A stretch of 64,000 nucleotides of DNA, taken from the NCBI GenBank assembly GCA_905236755.1, contig CAJOCR010000013.1, positions 53,335 through 117,334 on the forward strand, read 5' to 3'. The DNA comes from an uncultured Prevotella sp. (GTDB lineage: Bacteria > Bacteroidota > Bacteroidia > Bacteroidales > Bacteroidaceae). How positions within the stretch are numbered: the first letter of the stretch is position 1; every line of letters starts with the position of its first letter. The notes below the pieces were generated by a model. The model ran no database searches. It was not told where the DNA came from and saw only the letters and a program-made list of their open reading frames with translations. Below, piece after piece: positions 1-8,682 of the stretch. The translations under genes were made by a program, and so were the position numbers.

Positions 1-672
1 AAGCTTGAAGTTTGGGGAAGTCAAGGCGTAGGCGAAGGTGCCCCTGGTAAAGGAGGGTATTCGTATGGAAATATGTCTATTTCAAAAAACAATATATTAT
101 ATATTTGTGTTGGAGGACAACCATACAATGGCGGCGGTGAGACCCTTAATACTTTGGGAAGGCATGGTGGTGGCGCTACTCATATTACCATAACTAACAA
201 TCGAGGAACTTTAGAAAATTATGTTAATAATAAATCCGAAGTCCTTTTAGTTGCTGGCGGTGGAGGAGGTGCTGAGTGGTCTGGTGCTGTCGGCGGTTCA
301 GGAGGAGGCTCTTCTGGTGGGAATTCAAATTATGGAGTAAATCTAAAAGGTAATTCAGGATATATCCAACAAACAGCAGCAACTGGTGGGACACAAACTT
401 CTGGAGGAACTTATGGCACAAATAATAAAACAACCCCAAGTCAAGTAATTGCAGCTACATTTGGGAAAGGCGGAATTTGTGTTTCCGGTGATTCTGACTA
501 TGGTGCTGGTGGCGGTGGCGGCTGGTATGGAGGAGGTGGCAGTGTATATGTTGGTGGTGGTGGCGGTGGTTCTGGTCATATTAATACAGATAGAATTACA
601 AATGGCTCTATGCAATCAGGTGTAAGAGAAGGAACGGGTTATGCAAAAATTACCTGGATGCCTGTGCTATAA
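1..672 (+). CDS. Glycine-rich domain surface protein, 5' end cut by window
   Basis: The reading frame is open from base 1, so the first visible Met (73) is internal and the gene starts before the window. The residues before that Met (K-L-E-V-W-G) match the same stretch in the convergent neighbour at 744-1646, which supports the extension. The protein is dominated by G-G-G runs with a conserved core (H-G-G-G-A-T-H, then L-L-V-A-G-G-G-G-G) and a C-terminal block G-G-G-W-Y-G-G ... S-G-H-I-N. This resembles the glycine-rich domain of ALK-type receptors, found in many bacterial surface and phage-tail proteins. No catalytic motif is visible. The role is probably structural or adhesive on the outside of the cell, which is an inference. 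It ends 72 bp from its convergent paralogue. Confidence 0.7.
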   Translation, partial: KLEVWGSQGVGEGAPGKGGYSYGNMSISKNNILYICVGGQPYNGGGETLNTLGRHGGGATHITITNNRGTLENYVNNKSEVLLVAGGGGGAEWSGAVGGSGGGSSGGNSNYGVNLKGNSGYIQQTAATGGTQTSGGTYGTNNKTTPSQVIAATFGKGGICVSGDSDYGAGGGGGWYGGGGSVYVGGGGGGSGHINTDRITNGSMQSGVREGTGYAKITWMPVL

Positions 673-703
673 AACTAAATGAACTATTATACTGTTTAAT
701 AAG

Positions 704-740
704 AATAGGCTATAACAACGAGTTGTTGATATAGCCTATT
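704..740. terminator. Bidirectional terminator between convergent genes
   Basis: A perfect 10-bp inverted repeat, AATAGGCTAT (704-713) and ATAGCCTATT (731-740), encloses a second stem AACAAC/GTTGTT (714-719 and 722-727). It sits exactly between the two convergent glycine-rich genes, so it probably terminates both. There is no long U tract on either side. Confidence 0.6.
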
Positions 741-743
741 ACT

Positions 744-1646
744 TTATAACGCTGGATGATAAGTGATTATCGCATAACCATTTCCTAATCTAAGTCCATT
801 AGTCATACTTCCATTTGAGATACGAGAAGTATTAATATGACCAGAGCCGCCACCACCAGAACCATTATTGCCATCTTTTGAAACACTACATGCATAGCCA
901 CCATACCAGCCTCCGCCACCGCCGCCATCTCCTTCACCAATACCTGATCCAAAAGCTGTTGGTTCATCTAAAGCATTTGCTCCTTGCCCAAAGGCATACC
1001 CTGTGGTTTGTGTTCCACCAGCATACTGACTACTTCCACCTGCTTCCCCGCCACCAGAATAAGCTGTACTATTATTTGTAAGAACAACGGCGTCACTACA
1101 ACCACCTCCGCCACCTGCAACAAGTAAAATTTCAGATGTATTTGAATAATAATTTTTTAATACTCCTCTATTGGTAGTGATTGCAATATGTGTAGCTCCT
1201 CCGCCACCTCCACCACCACGTAGATATGTATGATTTGATCCATAGCTTTTGGCAGCATTTCCTCCTTTTCCACCACCATTATATCCTCCTGCTCCACCAC
1301 GTGGTACATATGAAGAGGTATATCCGTCAGTAGGAGCGGTTTCACCTTTGCTACCAACACAAACATAAATTTTGTTGTTCTTTGATAAAGAGATATAACC
1401 AATTGCATAACCGCCTAATGCACCATGGGCATTAGTATTAGTACTACCACGTCCTCCTTTACCTCCTTCTGCGCCCCACACTTCTAATTTGTGTGATGTT
1501 GTTGAAGTAACAGTAAACTCCTGTACATTTCCCGTGTGTTTGTGCATAGGGAGAGAGATTTGAAATATATTTAACGGAGGTAGAAGGGATGTTGTGTGTG
1601 AGCATGTATTTTTATTTTTATATTTGGTGGCGTTGCATAACAGCAT
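744..1646 (-). CDS. Glycine-rich domain surface protein, uncertain start
   Basis: Paralogue of the gene at 1-672, read in the opposite direction. Shared blocks are T-G-N-V-Q-E-F, K-L-E-V-W-G, G-G-A-T-H-I, L-L-V-A-G-G-G-G-G, G-G-G-W-Y-G-G and S-G-H-I-N-T-S-R-I. The domain type is the glycine-rich (ALK-like) fold of surface proteins; no enzyme motif is seen. The first ATG (1646) falls in the middle of a signal-like segment: the frame stays open to a stop at 1713-1715, and the residues upstream of the ATG are strongly hydrophobic and end in a lipobox-like L-L-C. There is no in-frame ATG before that stop. The gene therefore uses a non-ATG start or has lost its start and is decaying. Starting at 1646 would remove most of the export signal. 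Confidence 0.6.
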   Translation of the reverse strand: MLLCNATKYKNKNTCSHTTSLLPPLNIFQISLPMHKHTGNVQEFTVTSTTSHKLEVWGAEGGKGGRGSTNTNAHGALGGYAIGYISLSKNNKIYVCVGSKGETAPTDGYTSSYVPRGGAGGYNGGGKGGNAAKSYGSNHTYLRGGGGGGGATHIAITTNRGVLKNYYSNTSEILLVAGGGGGCSDAVVLTNNSTAYSGGGEAGGSSQYAGGTQTTGYAFGQGANALDEPTAFGSGIGEGDGGGGGGWYGGYACSVSKDGNNGSGGGGSGHINTSRISNGSMTNGLRLGNGYAIITYHPAL

Positions 1647-2430
1647 AACGATAATTATGTGTATTATAGCAATGATTAATGTAATGGTGTGGTGATTTTT
1701 GATGTTATGCAGTTATGTTGTTATGTAAAGATTTAGACGGATTATTGGATAAATATAGAAAGTGAATGAACATAATTTAAGAATGTGAACGCTTGAGCGT
1801 GATGTGTAACGCTACAGCGTGGGAGGTGGAATGGAAGATTGAATAACAGCCTCACCCCGACCTCAATGGTCTTTACACCCCCTTCATTTACTTCCCTACG
1901 GTCAGTGGGTCTCCGACAAATCTCCCTCGTTTCCGGGGGACAGAAACCCCAAAGGGGAAGGGAGGACTGACTGGCAGAAGTAAAATTGAAAAATGGAAGG
2001 ATAGGAAGATGGGAAAATTGAAATAATTAGAGATGGAAATATTGAAAAATTGAAGGATGGGAAGATGGAAAGTAATAAGGGGAGAGGGGAAGCAGAGGTT
2101 ATGGTATATGTTTATCTTGCAGCACAAGAATTGTAACCTATATGGCAAAAATTTTGTGTTGCTAAGTTTGGTATTTATTTTTGTTGACTTTTTTATTACA
2201 TCATATTTTTGAACGAGCTTTTAATTGGGTGATTATAATGGTTGTTTTGTTACTCGTTTGTTACCCGCTTATTCCTTATGTATAAAGGGGATAGAGTGGG
2301 GTTAGGGTTGATGGGGTGTTACCTGTTTGTTACTTTGCTTTTTGTTTTTGCTTGTTTGTTGACCGCTCAACCCTTATGTATAAAAGGTTGAACGGTTATG
2401 TGTGATGAATTTTGTTTTGTTTTAAATGTG
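1647..2430. other. Gene-poor accessory stretch with short repeats
   Basis: No convincing gene. The longest open frame (1888-2148, minus) has a skewed, low-complexity composition. The DNA holds degenerate purine-rich repeats (1985-2075, variants of GGAAGATGGGAA and ATTGAAAAATTGAAGGATGG) and two imperfect direct repeats of about 35 bp (2254-2290 and 2351-2387) sharing GTTTGTT, ACCGCT and CCTTATGTATAAA. These lie just beyond the 3' end of the recombinase gene. Confidence 0.5.
2362..2396 (-). terminator. Hairpin downstream of recombinase gene
   Basis: ACCGCTCAACC (2362-2372) pairs with GGTTGAACGGT (2386-2396) with one mismatch, around a 13-nt AT-rich loop. It lies 35 bp past the recombinase stop codon on the minus strand. 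It could be its terminator, or part of a recombination site, because half of a nearby direct repeat overlaps it. Confidence 0.4.
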
Positions 2431-3606
2431 TTATTTACTAAAACTTTTGTCTATTAAATGTATGGCTTTTTCTTTCTTTTTATCAACTACTTTAGCATAT
2501 ATTTGTGTGGTGTTGATACTGCGATGTCCTAAGAGTTTGCTGACAGTGTAGAGGTCAACTCCAAGGCTGAGTTCAAGTGTAGCAAAGGTGTGACGCGCTA
2601 CATGGAAGGTAACTTCTTTACGCTTTATTCCCGCTTGATATGCCCATTTCTTAACGTTTTCTGAAAGGCTTGTGCCTGGCATGTACGGAAAGACTGTTGA
2701 CTCCTTGTTTCCTCGTTTCGCGGGTATCCACTTACGTGCTTCGTCGGATAGGGGGATGGTTAGCCAACGTTGTGTTTTCTTGATTTTCTTACGAATGTAC
2801 CATTTTCGATTTTCGCATACTATTTCTCCCCATTTAAGGTTGAGAATGTCGCTTCTACGTAATCCCGTGAAACAGCTAAAGAGGAATGCTTCCTTTAGTT
2901 TACTGTAGCTGCAAGGTGTTCGTATGAGTTTGTACAATTCTGTTTTTGTGAGATAGCATCGTGTGCTGTCTGGTCGATGAATTAGCTGGCTTGATGGTAA
3001 CTTTGCAATTGGATTTTCGTCGATAAGTCCTTGTCGTTGTGCTTCTTTGAGTATGCTTCTGAATATGCTGAATTTCAGATAGGCAGTACCAGGAGCAATT
3101 GGACGGATAGATTTGCTATTAGGACGTAGATCCTTGGCATTTTTTAGGTAATTGATAAACTTTAGGCAGAAGTTTTCATCTACTTCGTTTAATGGTAGAT
3201 TTTGTGCTCCTATTATTTCGAGGTGTTGACAGAGGGTTAGAATGGTTTTATATCTGCTATACATGCCGTCGGGATTTTTATGATTTTCGGCATATTGTTG
3301 AATGAAATCATATAGCTTAATTGGTAGTTGTGGCTGACTGGATGTTTTTGTTGATGTTGAGCCATATATAGATAGTATGCGTTCAGCCTGAATGGTGTAA
3401 GCGCGTTTCAACACCTGTTGGTTTATTAATCGACAGTTTTCATCTATTTCTGGTATGAGGTATAAATGCAAAAATTCGTATTGTCGCTTACCATTGATAT
3501 ATGTGTCGAGATATAGGCTTTTGTTATTGTTTTTTAATAGCTTATATCTTATTTTTACTGGTTGTTTTAGCAATTGCTGCTTTTTTATTGTATTTTCTTT
3601 TCTCAT
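2431..3606 (-). CDS. Tyrosine-type site-specific recombinase/integrase
   Basis: Full-length 391-residue integrase of the Bacteroidetes mobile-element type, with an N-terminal SAM-like DNA-binding region (about 95-205) and a C-terminal catalytic domain. Catalytic residues can be read: R250 in T-G-L-R-R-S-D, H335-V-A-R338-H-T-F-A-T, G-H361 and the nucleophile Y370 in T-Q-I-Y-A-K. It would cut and rejoin DNA at an attachment site through a covalent tyrosine-DNA link. No excisionase, relaxase or phage structural gene is visible in this window, so it may be the edge of an element extending left or a relic of one. The ATG (3604-3606, read in reverse) lies inside a long inverted repeat, which suggests autoregulation or a binding site for the protein itself. 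Confidence 0.9.
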   Translation of the reverse strand: MRKENTIKKQQLLKQPVKIRYKLLKNNNKSLYLDTYINGKRQYEFLHLYLIPEIDENCRLINQQVLKRAYTIQAERILSIYGSTSTKTSSQPQLPIKLYDFIQQYAENHKNPDGMYSRYKTILTLCQHLEIIGAQNLPLNEVDENFCLKFINYLKNAKDLRPNSKSIRPIAPGTAYLKFSIFRSILKEAQRQGLIDENPIAKLPSSQLIHRPDSTRCYLTKTELYKLIRTPCSYSKLKEAFLFSCFTGLRRSDILNLKWGEIVCENRKWYIRKKIKKTQRWLTIPLSDEARKWIPAKRGNKESTVFPYMPGTSLSENVKKWAYQAGIKRKEVTFHVARHTFATLELSLGVDLYTVSKLLGHRSINTTQIYAKVVDKKKEKAIHLIDKSFSK

Positions 3607-3646
3607 AAATATGCAAAATTATATACTATTTTGCATATTTGTGAGA
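3601..3646. promoter_or_regulatory. 18-bp inverted repeat over recombinase start codon
   Basis: TCTCATAAATATGCAAAA (3601-3618) is repeated inverted at 3629-3646 with a single mismatch and a 10-bp spacer; 12 bp of each arm (3607-3618 and 3629-3640) are perfect. The left arm contains the recombinase start codon. Geometry fits an operator or a recombinase core site. The hairpin also lies between the metallophosphatase stop and the recombinase start, but no U tract follows on the minus strand, so it is not a standard terminator. Confidence 0.55.
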
Positions 3647-3672
3647 AAAAGAGAAGAATGTGCTATTGTTTT

Positions 3673-4653
3673 TTATTTCCAACTTGTAGGGTAGGTGGCA
3701 TGGTTTACACATGAACCGTTTATCTCTCGGATGTATGTGTCGAATTCACGCAGTCCTTCTTTTAGGATTATCACACGAGCACCATGAGTTAAGTGGTTAT
3801 ATACAGTGTTTCCACCAGAATATCTACCATAACCAAGGAGTATATCGTGCCACATGACAGCATAATCGTTGTCGTGATCATGACCAACAAATATTGCCAT
3901 AACATCACCAGCCTCCATCATAGCTGTGAACATGCCTGTGTTGAAGATTGGTGAGCAGGCTTCTTCACGTCGTGTACCTATAAGACCTGCATTTTCGTCT
4001 TTTGCTGCCTCATGATATTCGGGTAGTGGAATATGGAAGAAGGCAAGGGCAGGAAGAGTTTTGCCACCATTCTCGGCTGTTATCTTCTGACTTTCCTTGC
4101 GATACCATTCTACTTGATCGAAGGTGAGCCATGCGTATGTGCCATGGCTTTTGTCCTCAGGGAATCCCTTTGGATAGGCATGGGAATCGAGAAGATAGAG
4201 GGTTGTTGCAGTTTTGTTACTATTATGTTTTTTTATACTTAGGGTGAAGTCGAGCTCTTTCTCATTGCTAAGGTCTGGAAGAATGTTATTCTTTACGCTT
4301 CGTGCAATTTCGTAGAGTTCTCTATTGGTTAGTCCCTCTTCAAAATCGTGATTACCAAACTCTATTACCCAGGGTTTGCCATATTTGGCAATGCAGTTAA
4401 GAACAGTAAGAAAATTCTTTTTGGCTGGTTTACCCCAAAGAATGTCGCCTGTTACCACCACAAGGTCTGGCTGTTCTTTTGTCATCACACTATCAATACA
4501 GTCTAATGCTTCTTTAGCTTTGTCTGTACCATTGTAATGAACATCTGTGAACTGCACAATCTTGAATTCTCCATTCTCATGGAACTTAAGATTTTGCGAC
4601 CATGCGGTGGAGTAGCAGGTGAACATGAGAATTAAAAAGAGTATTTTTTTCAT
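3673..4653 (-). CDS. Secreted calcineurin-like metallophosphatase
   Basis: 326 residues with a signal peptide (hydrophobic 3-16, cleavage near W-S-Q). Metallophosphoesterase motifs appear in order: D37-x-H39, G-D70, G-N-H102-D103, H207 and G-H258-D-H260, the set that holds a two-metal centre. The family includes purple acid phosphatases and phosphodiesterases acting on extracellular organophosphates. It is the last gene of the leftward PUL 1 operon, 2 bp after the epimerase-family gene. A periplasmic or surface role in removing phosphate from imported or surface-bound sugar phosphates is inferred from the phosphodiester glycosidase two genes upstream. Confidence 0.85.
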   Translation of the reverse strand: MKKILFLILMFTCYSTAWSQNLKFHENGEFKIVQFTDVHYNGTDKAKEALDCIDSVMTKEQPDLVVVTGDILWGKPAKKNFLTVLNCIAKYGKPWVIEFGNHDFEEGLTNRELYEIARSVKNNILPDLSNEKELDFTLSIKKHNSNKTATTLYLLDSHAYPKGFPEDKSHGTYAWLTFDQVEWYRKESQKITAENGGKTLPALAFFHIPLPEYHEAAKDENAGLIGTRREEACSPIFNTGMFTAMMEAGDVMAIFVGHDHDNDYAVMWHDILLGYGRYSGGNTVYNHLTHGARVIILKEGLREFDTYIREINGSCVNHATYPTSWK

Positions 4654-4655
4654 AA

Positions 4656-5840
4656 TTATATTTTTTTGAGTATTTCTTCACAGAGCATAATACTTTTTAT
4701 CATCATTCTTGGGATGTGAAAAGGCCCCTTATAGAGATTACCTTTGGCTGGTTGTGCTACTGTGCCATCACGATGTAGATAGCCATACCACTCACCATAC
4801 TCTTTGTCTGGGAAGTGTGTATAGGTCCATTCGCTTATTATTTTATGTCGTTCTATATACTTTTCGTTACTTGTTGCAAGATAGGCATATAGAGATGCGA
4901 TAATTGTTTCGCATTGTGGCCACCAGAATTTCATGTCTTGAGAATAGTCCTGTGGTGGAAGATTTTTGCAATCTCGGAAATTGATGATACCACCATATTC
5001 TTTATCCCATCCCCAGTCCCATGACCAGTCGAAGATAGTGAGTGCTGTGTCAAGAAGGTTCTTGTCCCAACCTCTTAGGCGTGATTCTTCCATGATGAAC
5101 CATGATGTTTCAATGCAATGCCCTGGGTTTATGGTACGTGTCATATTTGTGTCAACAAATTCACCATTAGGGCCTACACTTTCAAGTAGTGCTTTAAACT
5201 CAGGGTGCATGAAATATTTCTGAAGTTTTTCTATTGATTCGTCAATTTGTTGTGTGAGCTTTGGCTCGTTTATTGCCTCTCTGATTCGTGAGCCTACATT
5301 GATAAGAATCATAATAATACTGTGACTCTGCAGGTTTACCTCTGGTTCAAATTTAGGTTCGAGAAAACCAGGGGTATTAAGGAAGCGTTGAGTGTCTTTA
5401 AATAGTTTCAATGCTTTTTCTGCGTATGTCTTATCACCAGTAGCAATAGAATATTCCGACATGGCAATAGCTGCGAAAGTCTCGCTGAAAACATAGCGTC
5501 TTTTTCGAAGCGGTTTTCCTGTAGCTGTTACAGAGAAGTACATGTGTCCATCTTTATCGAAACAATATTTTTCAATAAAGTCTAATGTACTTTTTGCTGC
5601 TTCGAGCCATTCGGCGTTATGTTCTATATTGTTATATGCAAAACTACATACAAAGGCAAACCTACCTTGAAACCAAACCGATTTTGTAGAATCCATGAGA
5701 GAGCCATCTCTGTTTACGCATGTGTAAACTCCTCCATTTTCTCTGTCCCATCCATGTTTCATCCAAAAGGGCATGATATTTTCTGTAAGATCTTTCTTGT
5801 AAGTAGAAGCCCAATGTTGTATATATTCCTTTATTTCCAT
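4656..5840 (-). CDS. N-acylglucosamine 2-epimerase family enzyme
   Basis: 394 residues, the usual length for the AGE family of (alpha/alpha)6-barrel epimerases, with no signal peptide, so cytoplasmic. Family features include G-x-V-Y near residue 37, S-V-W-F-Q-G-R (54-60), H173, P-G-H241-C-I-E and H375 in G-P-F-H-I-P-R-M; H241 and H375 match the positions of the two catalytic histidines of the family. Members interconvert GlcNAc and ManNAc, or glucose and mannose ends of free sugars. No NanA-like lyase or NanE is seen nearby, so sialic acid use is not supported, and the substrate could be any 2-epimerisable sugar released by PUL 1. Confidence 0.85.
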   Translation of the reverse strand: MEIKEYIQHWASTYKKDLTENIMPFWMKHGWDRENGGVYTCVNRDGSLMDSTKSVWFQGRFAFVCSFAYNNIEHNAEWLEAAKSTLDFIEKYCFDKDGHMYFSVTATGKPLRKRRYVFSETFAAIAMSEYSIATGDKTYAEKALKLFKDTQRFLNTPGFLEPKFEPEVNLQSHSIIMILINVGSRIREAINEPKLTQQIDESIEKLQKYFMHPEFKALLESVGPNGEFVDTNMTRTINPGHCIETSWFIMEESRLRGWDKNLLDTALTIFDWSWDWGWDKEYGGIINFRDCKNLPPQDYSQDMKFWWPQCETIIASLYAYLATSNEKYIERHKIISEWTYTHFPDKEYGEWYGYLHRDGTVAQPAKGNLYKGPFHIPRMMIKSIMLCEEILKKI

Positions 5841-5872
5841 TTCCTAAGTTGTTATTGTATGTTCGTTTGAGG

Positions 5873-6925
5873 TTATTTAATGAAGCAACCATCCAATACA
5901 GCTCTTTGATGTCCATCACTTGGCTTAATTGTTTCTTTGCCATTGATGAGCATACATGAAGAACCACCGCCATCTAAGTTTAAAGCTTCTGTGCAGCCTT
6001 GTGCTTTAAGAACTGCAGCTACCTGAGCTGTTGTTAAGCCTGCAACACCTTCTGTCATGTTGCGACCTTCGCATACAAAAAAGATAAGCTTATTGTCTGT
6101 TGCGTTATATCCTATTGCTGTGCGAGGTTGTTGTGAGTTGGCTGCAACATCCTGAAGTTCATCCTCCCATGTGTTTTTAATCTCGCCATTGTGAATAAGT
6201 ACGCCTACACCTCCAATTGCATTTACGGCAGTACCATCATTAAGTACAAGACCTTGTGAAGGGGACGTAGCATCAGGGGCAACTGTTTCAGGAGTTGTGA
6301 GATCAATTTTTTTGCAATCGGCATAAGAGTAATCTTTGCCATCGTTAGCATAATAAGTCCATGTGGCTTCAAAAGTGCCGTCTTTTTTCTGATAGAAGCA
6401 TCCAATAGTAGGATACCAGAAGTCTGTCCAGTTTTCTGACCAATAGTTTTGGTTTGGTGAGAGCATTTGTCCGTCTTTGTATAATGTGCTTTGTGAATAA
6501 TAGAATCCTCCTGATTCAAAGAATAAACCACCGTTTATTACAACAAGAGGCGATCCATTATTGTTATAGAATTCTTCTGGTGTGTAAAGGTGTTCATTGC
6601 CATATCCTGAAAAATCGTCACTCCAATGTACGTTTCCAAGCACACCAAAAGTGGCTCTTGCCATATCAGCAACGGCAATATATGCAATAGCGCTTTTACC
6701 TTCAAGAGTGGCTGGAGATTTATATACGTTGAGATATGCTGGCATGCTACCAAATTCGCAGTTCACATTTTGCCAACCCTGACTAACGATGTCAGGGTTG
6801 GATTCTATTTTATCCCATTTCCAATTGGCTAACGTGTCTTCATGTTGTGTGGTATCTCCACATGCGGAGAACGATGCTGTCATAGCCAAAGAGAGGCATG
6901 CGATATATAATTTCTTTATTTTCAT
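5873..6925 (-). CDS. Phosphodiester glycosidase (NAGPA-type) lipoprotein
   Basis: 350 residues from the start chosen at 6925 (M-K-I-K-K-L); an upstream in-frame Met at 6964 would add 13 residues before the signal peptide and is less likely. Lipobox A-S-F-S-A-C22 is followed by an acidic stretch, as in surface-exported Bacteroidetes lipoproteins. Hallmarks of the NAGPA domain are present: G-G-L-F near the middle, P-R268-T-A-I-G and N-L-D318-G-G-G-S-S near the C-terminus. The eukaryotic relative removes GlcNAc from GlcNAc-1-phospho-6-mannose; bacterial relatives cleave sugar-1-phosphodiesters. It lies between the DUF5018-like lipoprotein and the epimerase-family gene, and is the main reason to predict a phosphodiester-linked substrate for PUL 1. 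Confidence 0.85.
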   Translation of the reverse strand: MKIKKLYIACLSLAMTASFSACGDTTQHEDTLANWKWDKIESNPDIVSQGWQNVNCEFGSMPAYLNVYKSPATLEGKSAIAYIAVADMARATFGVLGNVHWSDDFSGYGNEHLYTPEEFYNNNGSPLVVINGGLFFESGGFYYSQSTLYKDGQMLSPNQNYWSENWTDFWYPTIGCFYQKKDGTFEATWTYYANDGKDYSYADCKKIDLTTPETVAPDATSPSQGLVLNDGTAVNAIGGVGVLIHNGEIKNTWEDELQDVAANSQQPRTAIGYNATDNKLIFFVCEGRNMTEGVAGLTTAQVAAVLKAQGCTEALNLDGGGSSCMLINGKETIKPSDGHQRAVLDGCFIK

Positions 6926-6969
6926 AATTATTCTTTTATTGAGGTGAATATCTTTTTCCATCAAAAATA

Positions 6970-8664
6970 TTACTTGTCAATACAATCCAATTGCAATCCA
7001 CCGAATGTGAGGTGAGTGTTGGAAGCATAGAAGATATACATGAAGTATCCATCTTCTGATGGTGTGAGGAGTAAGTCTCCAAATCTTCCGTCTCCAGCAT
7101 AGCCAACGGATGCAAAATTGTCAGGCATGGTGTAGACATATTTAAGACTACTGCTTGTATTGATGTTTCCGGTTATAGCTCCTGTGCTGCTTGCATCGAA
7201 GAGGTATATGTTGCCAGGGAGTCCCCAGTCAGGCCAGTAACCCATTTCAAAGATAGCCAGATACTTGCTGTTGTTGAAGTCGCGAGTATCTATAGGTGCT
7301 GTGTTATATCCCCAGCCTGCTCCGTTGGTGTTTCCGCCAAGCAGTTGTGTTGCATCAGTGCCGTTGGCAGCATAGAATAACGGACAGTTACCACCACAGT
7401 AATAATCAACGAATACACCACCTGTAGCATCGGCAGAACGGCTCACAACCTTAGCCACATTATCGTAGCCTTCCCAGAAACTTGGAATATAGTTCATTCC
7501 TACAACATGTGCCTCTGAAGGAGTTCCATTGCTAACAGTCCAATAGACATAGCTATTTGAGTTTTCACATGTTGCAATAATAGTTGCTGTGCCTTTGAGA
7601 TCACCTTGTACGTGTAGGCGAGAGCCAATGTTTACACCAAGAGAATTATTGTAAGTGATAAACTGTTCTGGTGCCTTAGTAACATCATTTGTCTTGAAAA
7701 TCTTCAGAACAGAGCCATCAGCAGCATAGTTACAGATGAGCATGTTTCCTGCACAATCACTTGTGATAGCACCAGTGGCGTTTGCCTGTCCCATGTTGAT
7801 ATTGCCTACAAGAGAACCTGTAGCCTTCTTGAAATACTTAGGAGCAGTACCATCGCCCAAGTTCATGATGACATAGCTTCCGATAGAGGCAAGGGTAGGG
7901 TGTACGTTATTTGCATCTGTTACGCCCAGTTCTGTCATATTCTTTTCAAAGAGAGTAATCTCTGATCCCTTACGATAGCCATTAGCAATCTTTTCTGGGA
8001 TGTGTTTCTGTACTGTATATTCAGTTTTGTCAGTACCATTGTCGGCAGTTACAGTGAACTTGAAATCATTATTGAAATTGTGTACTTCTGCTGGATTAGG
8101 AGAGATGGTTGCGTGAGGCGAGAGGGTCACCTCTGCAGTCATCTCTGAAAGATCGGCAGATGTTAACAACGATATTGTCTTGTTGTCTTCGTCAATGATT
8201 CCGGATAATTCTCCAGGAGAAGCCGAGAACGCTTTGATGGCGCATTTGTTTGAGCGAGTTAACTGTCCTGATATTGTAATTTTCTTCTGTACTCCGTAAG
8301 GATCAGTATATGTGAACTCATTTTTCTTATTTAAATCAAGAACACTGATAGGAGGATCAATGGTGCAGTTGTTTTCTAGTGTAGCAACTACCTTCATAGC
8401 GTTCATATACTCTTCGGTGGTATTGTCGCTCTCTTCTGGGTAATAGTAAGGAACAGGAATCACATAATCTGTGATATCGGCTGTTTTATCTATTTTCCAG
8501 TCAATAACTAATTTATCTTTATTTGCCCCCGATGTGAAATAAGCATCAAGACTTGTGATACCGGCTCTATCGGCTGTAGGCTGCACATATTCTTCATTTT
8601 GGCACGCATTGAGAAAAAATAGTGCCACTACGGAGGTAGTGATATATAATATTTTCTTTTTCAT
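6970..8664 (-). CDS. DUF5018-like lipoprotein, PUL 1 surface component
   Basis: 564 residues with a lipobox (F-F-L-N-A-C, then Q-N-E-E-Y). The N-terminal half contains two Ig-like beta-sandwich stretches of the type seen in DUF5018 proteins (I-K-A-F ... I-D-E-D-N-K-T-I-S-L; then D-F-K-F-T-V-T-A-D-N-G-T). The C-terminal half has repeated short beta segments that look like a propeller (V-I-M-N-L-G-D-G; L-A-I-F-E-M-G-Y-W). No catalytic motif was recognised. Its place after susD is where surface glycan-binding proteins (SusE/F-like) normally lie, so a glycan-binding role is likely. The family name is a recollection from the domain pattern, not a search result. Confidence 0.65.
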   Translation of the reverse strand: MKKKILYITTSVVALFFLNACQNEEYVQPTADRAGITSLDAYFTSGANKDKLVIDWKIDKTADITDYVIPVPYYYPEESDNTTEEYMNAMKVVATLENNCTIDPPISVLDLNKKNEFTYTDPYGVQKKITISGQLTRSNKCAIKAFSASPGELSGIIDEDNKTISLLTSADLSEMTAEVTLSPHATISPNPAEVHNFNNDFKFTVTADNGTDKTEYTVQKHIPEKIANGYRKGSEITLFEKNMTELGVTDANNVHPTLASIGSYVIMNLGDGTAPKYFKKATGSLVGNINMGQANATGAITSDCAGNMLICNYAADGSVLKIFKTNDVTKAPEQFITYNNSLGVNIGSRLHVQGDLKGTATIIATCENSNSYVYWTVSNGTPSEAHVVGMNYIPSFWEGYDNVAKVVSRSADATGGVFVDYYCGGNCPLFYAANGTDATQLLGGNTNGAGWGYNTAPIDTRDFNNSKYLAIFEMGYWPDWGLPGNIYLFDASSTGAITGNINTSSSLKYVYTMPDNFASVGYAGDGRFGDLLLTPSEDGYFMYIFYASNTHLTFGGLQLDCIDK

Positions 8665-8682
8665 AATTCTTGGAATTATAGA

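Noticed and set aside
1888..2148. 86-codon open frame, minus strand
   Set aside because: Low-complexity translation of purine-rich repeats; no homology-like pattern or promoter.
4656..5840. Sialic acid catabolic operon, suggested by the AGE-family enzyme
   Set aside because: No sialidase, NanA lyase, NanE or sialic acid porter is present; the phosphodiester glycosidase and other glycosidases point elsewhere.
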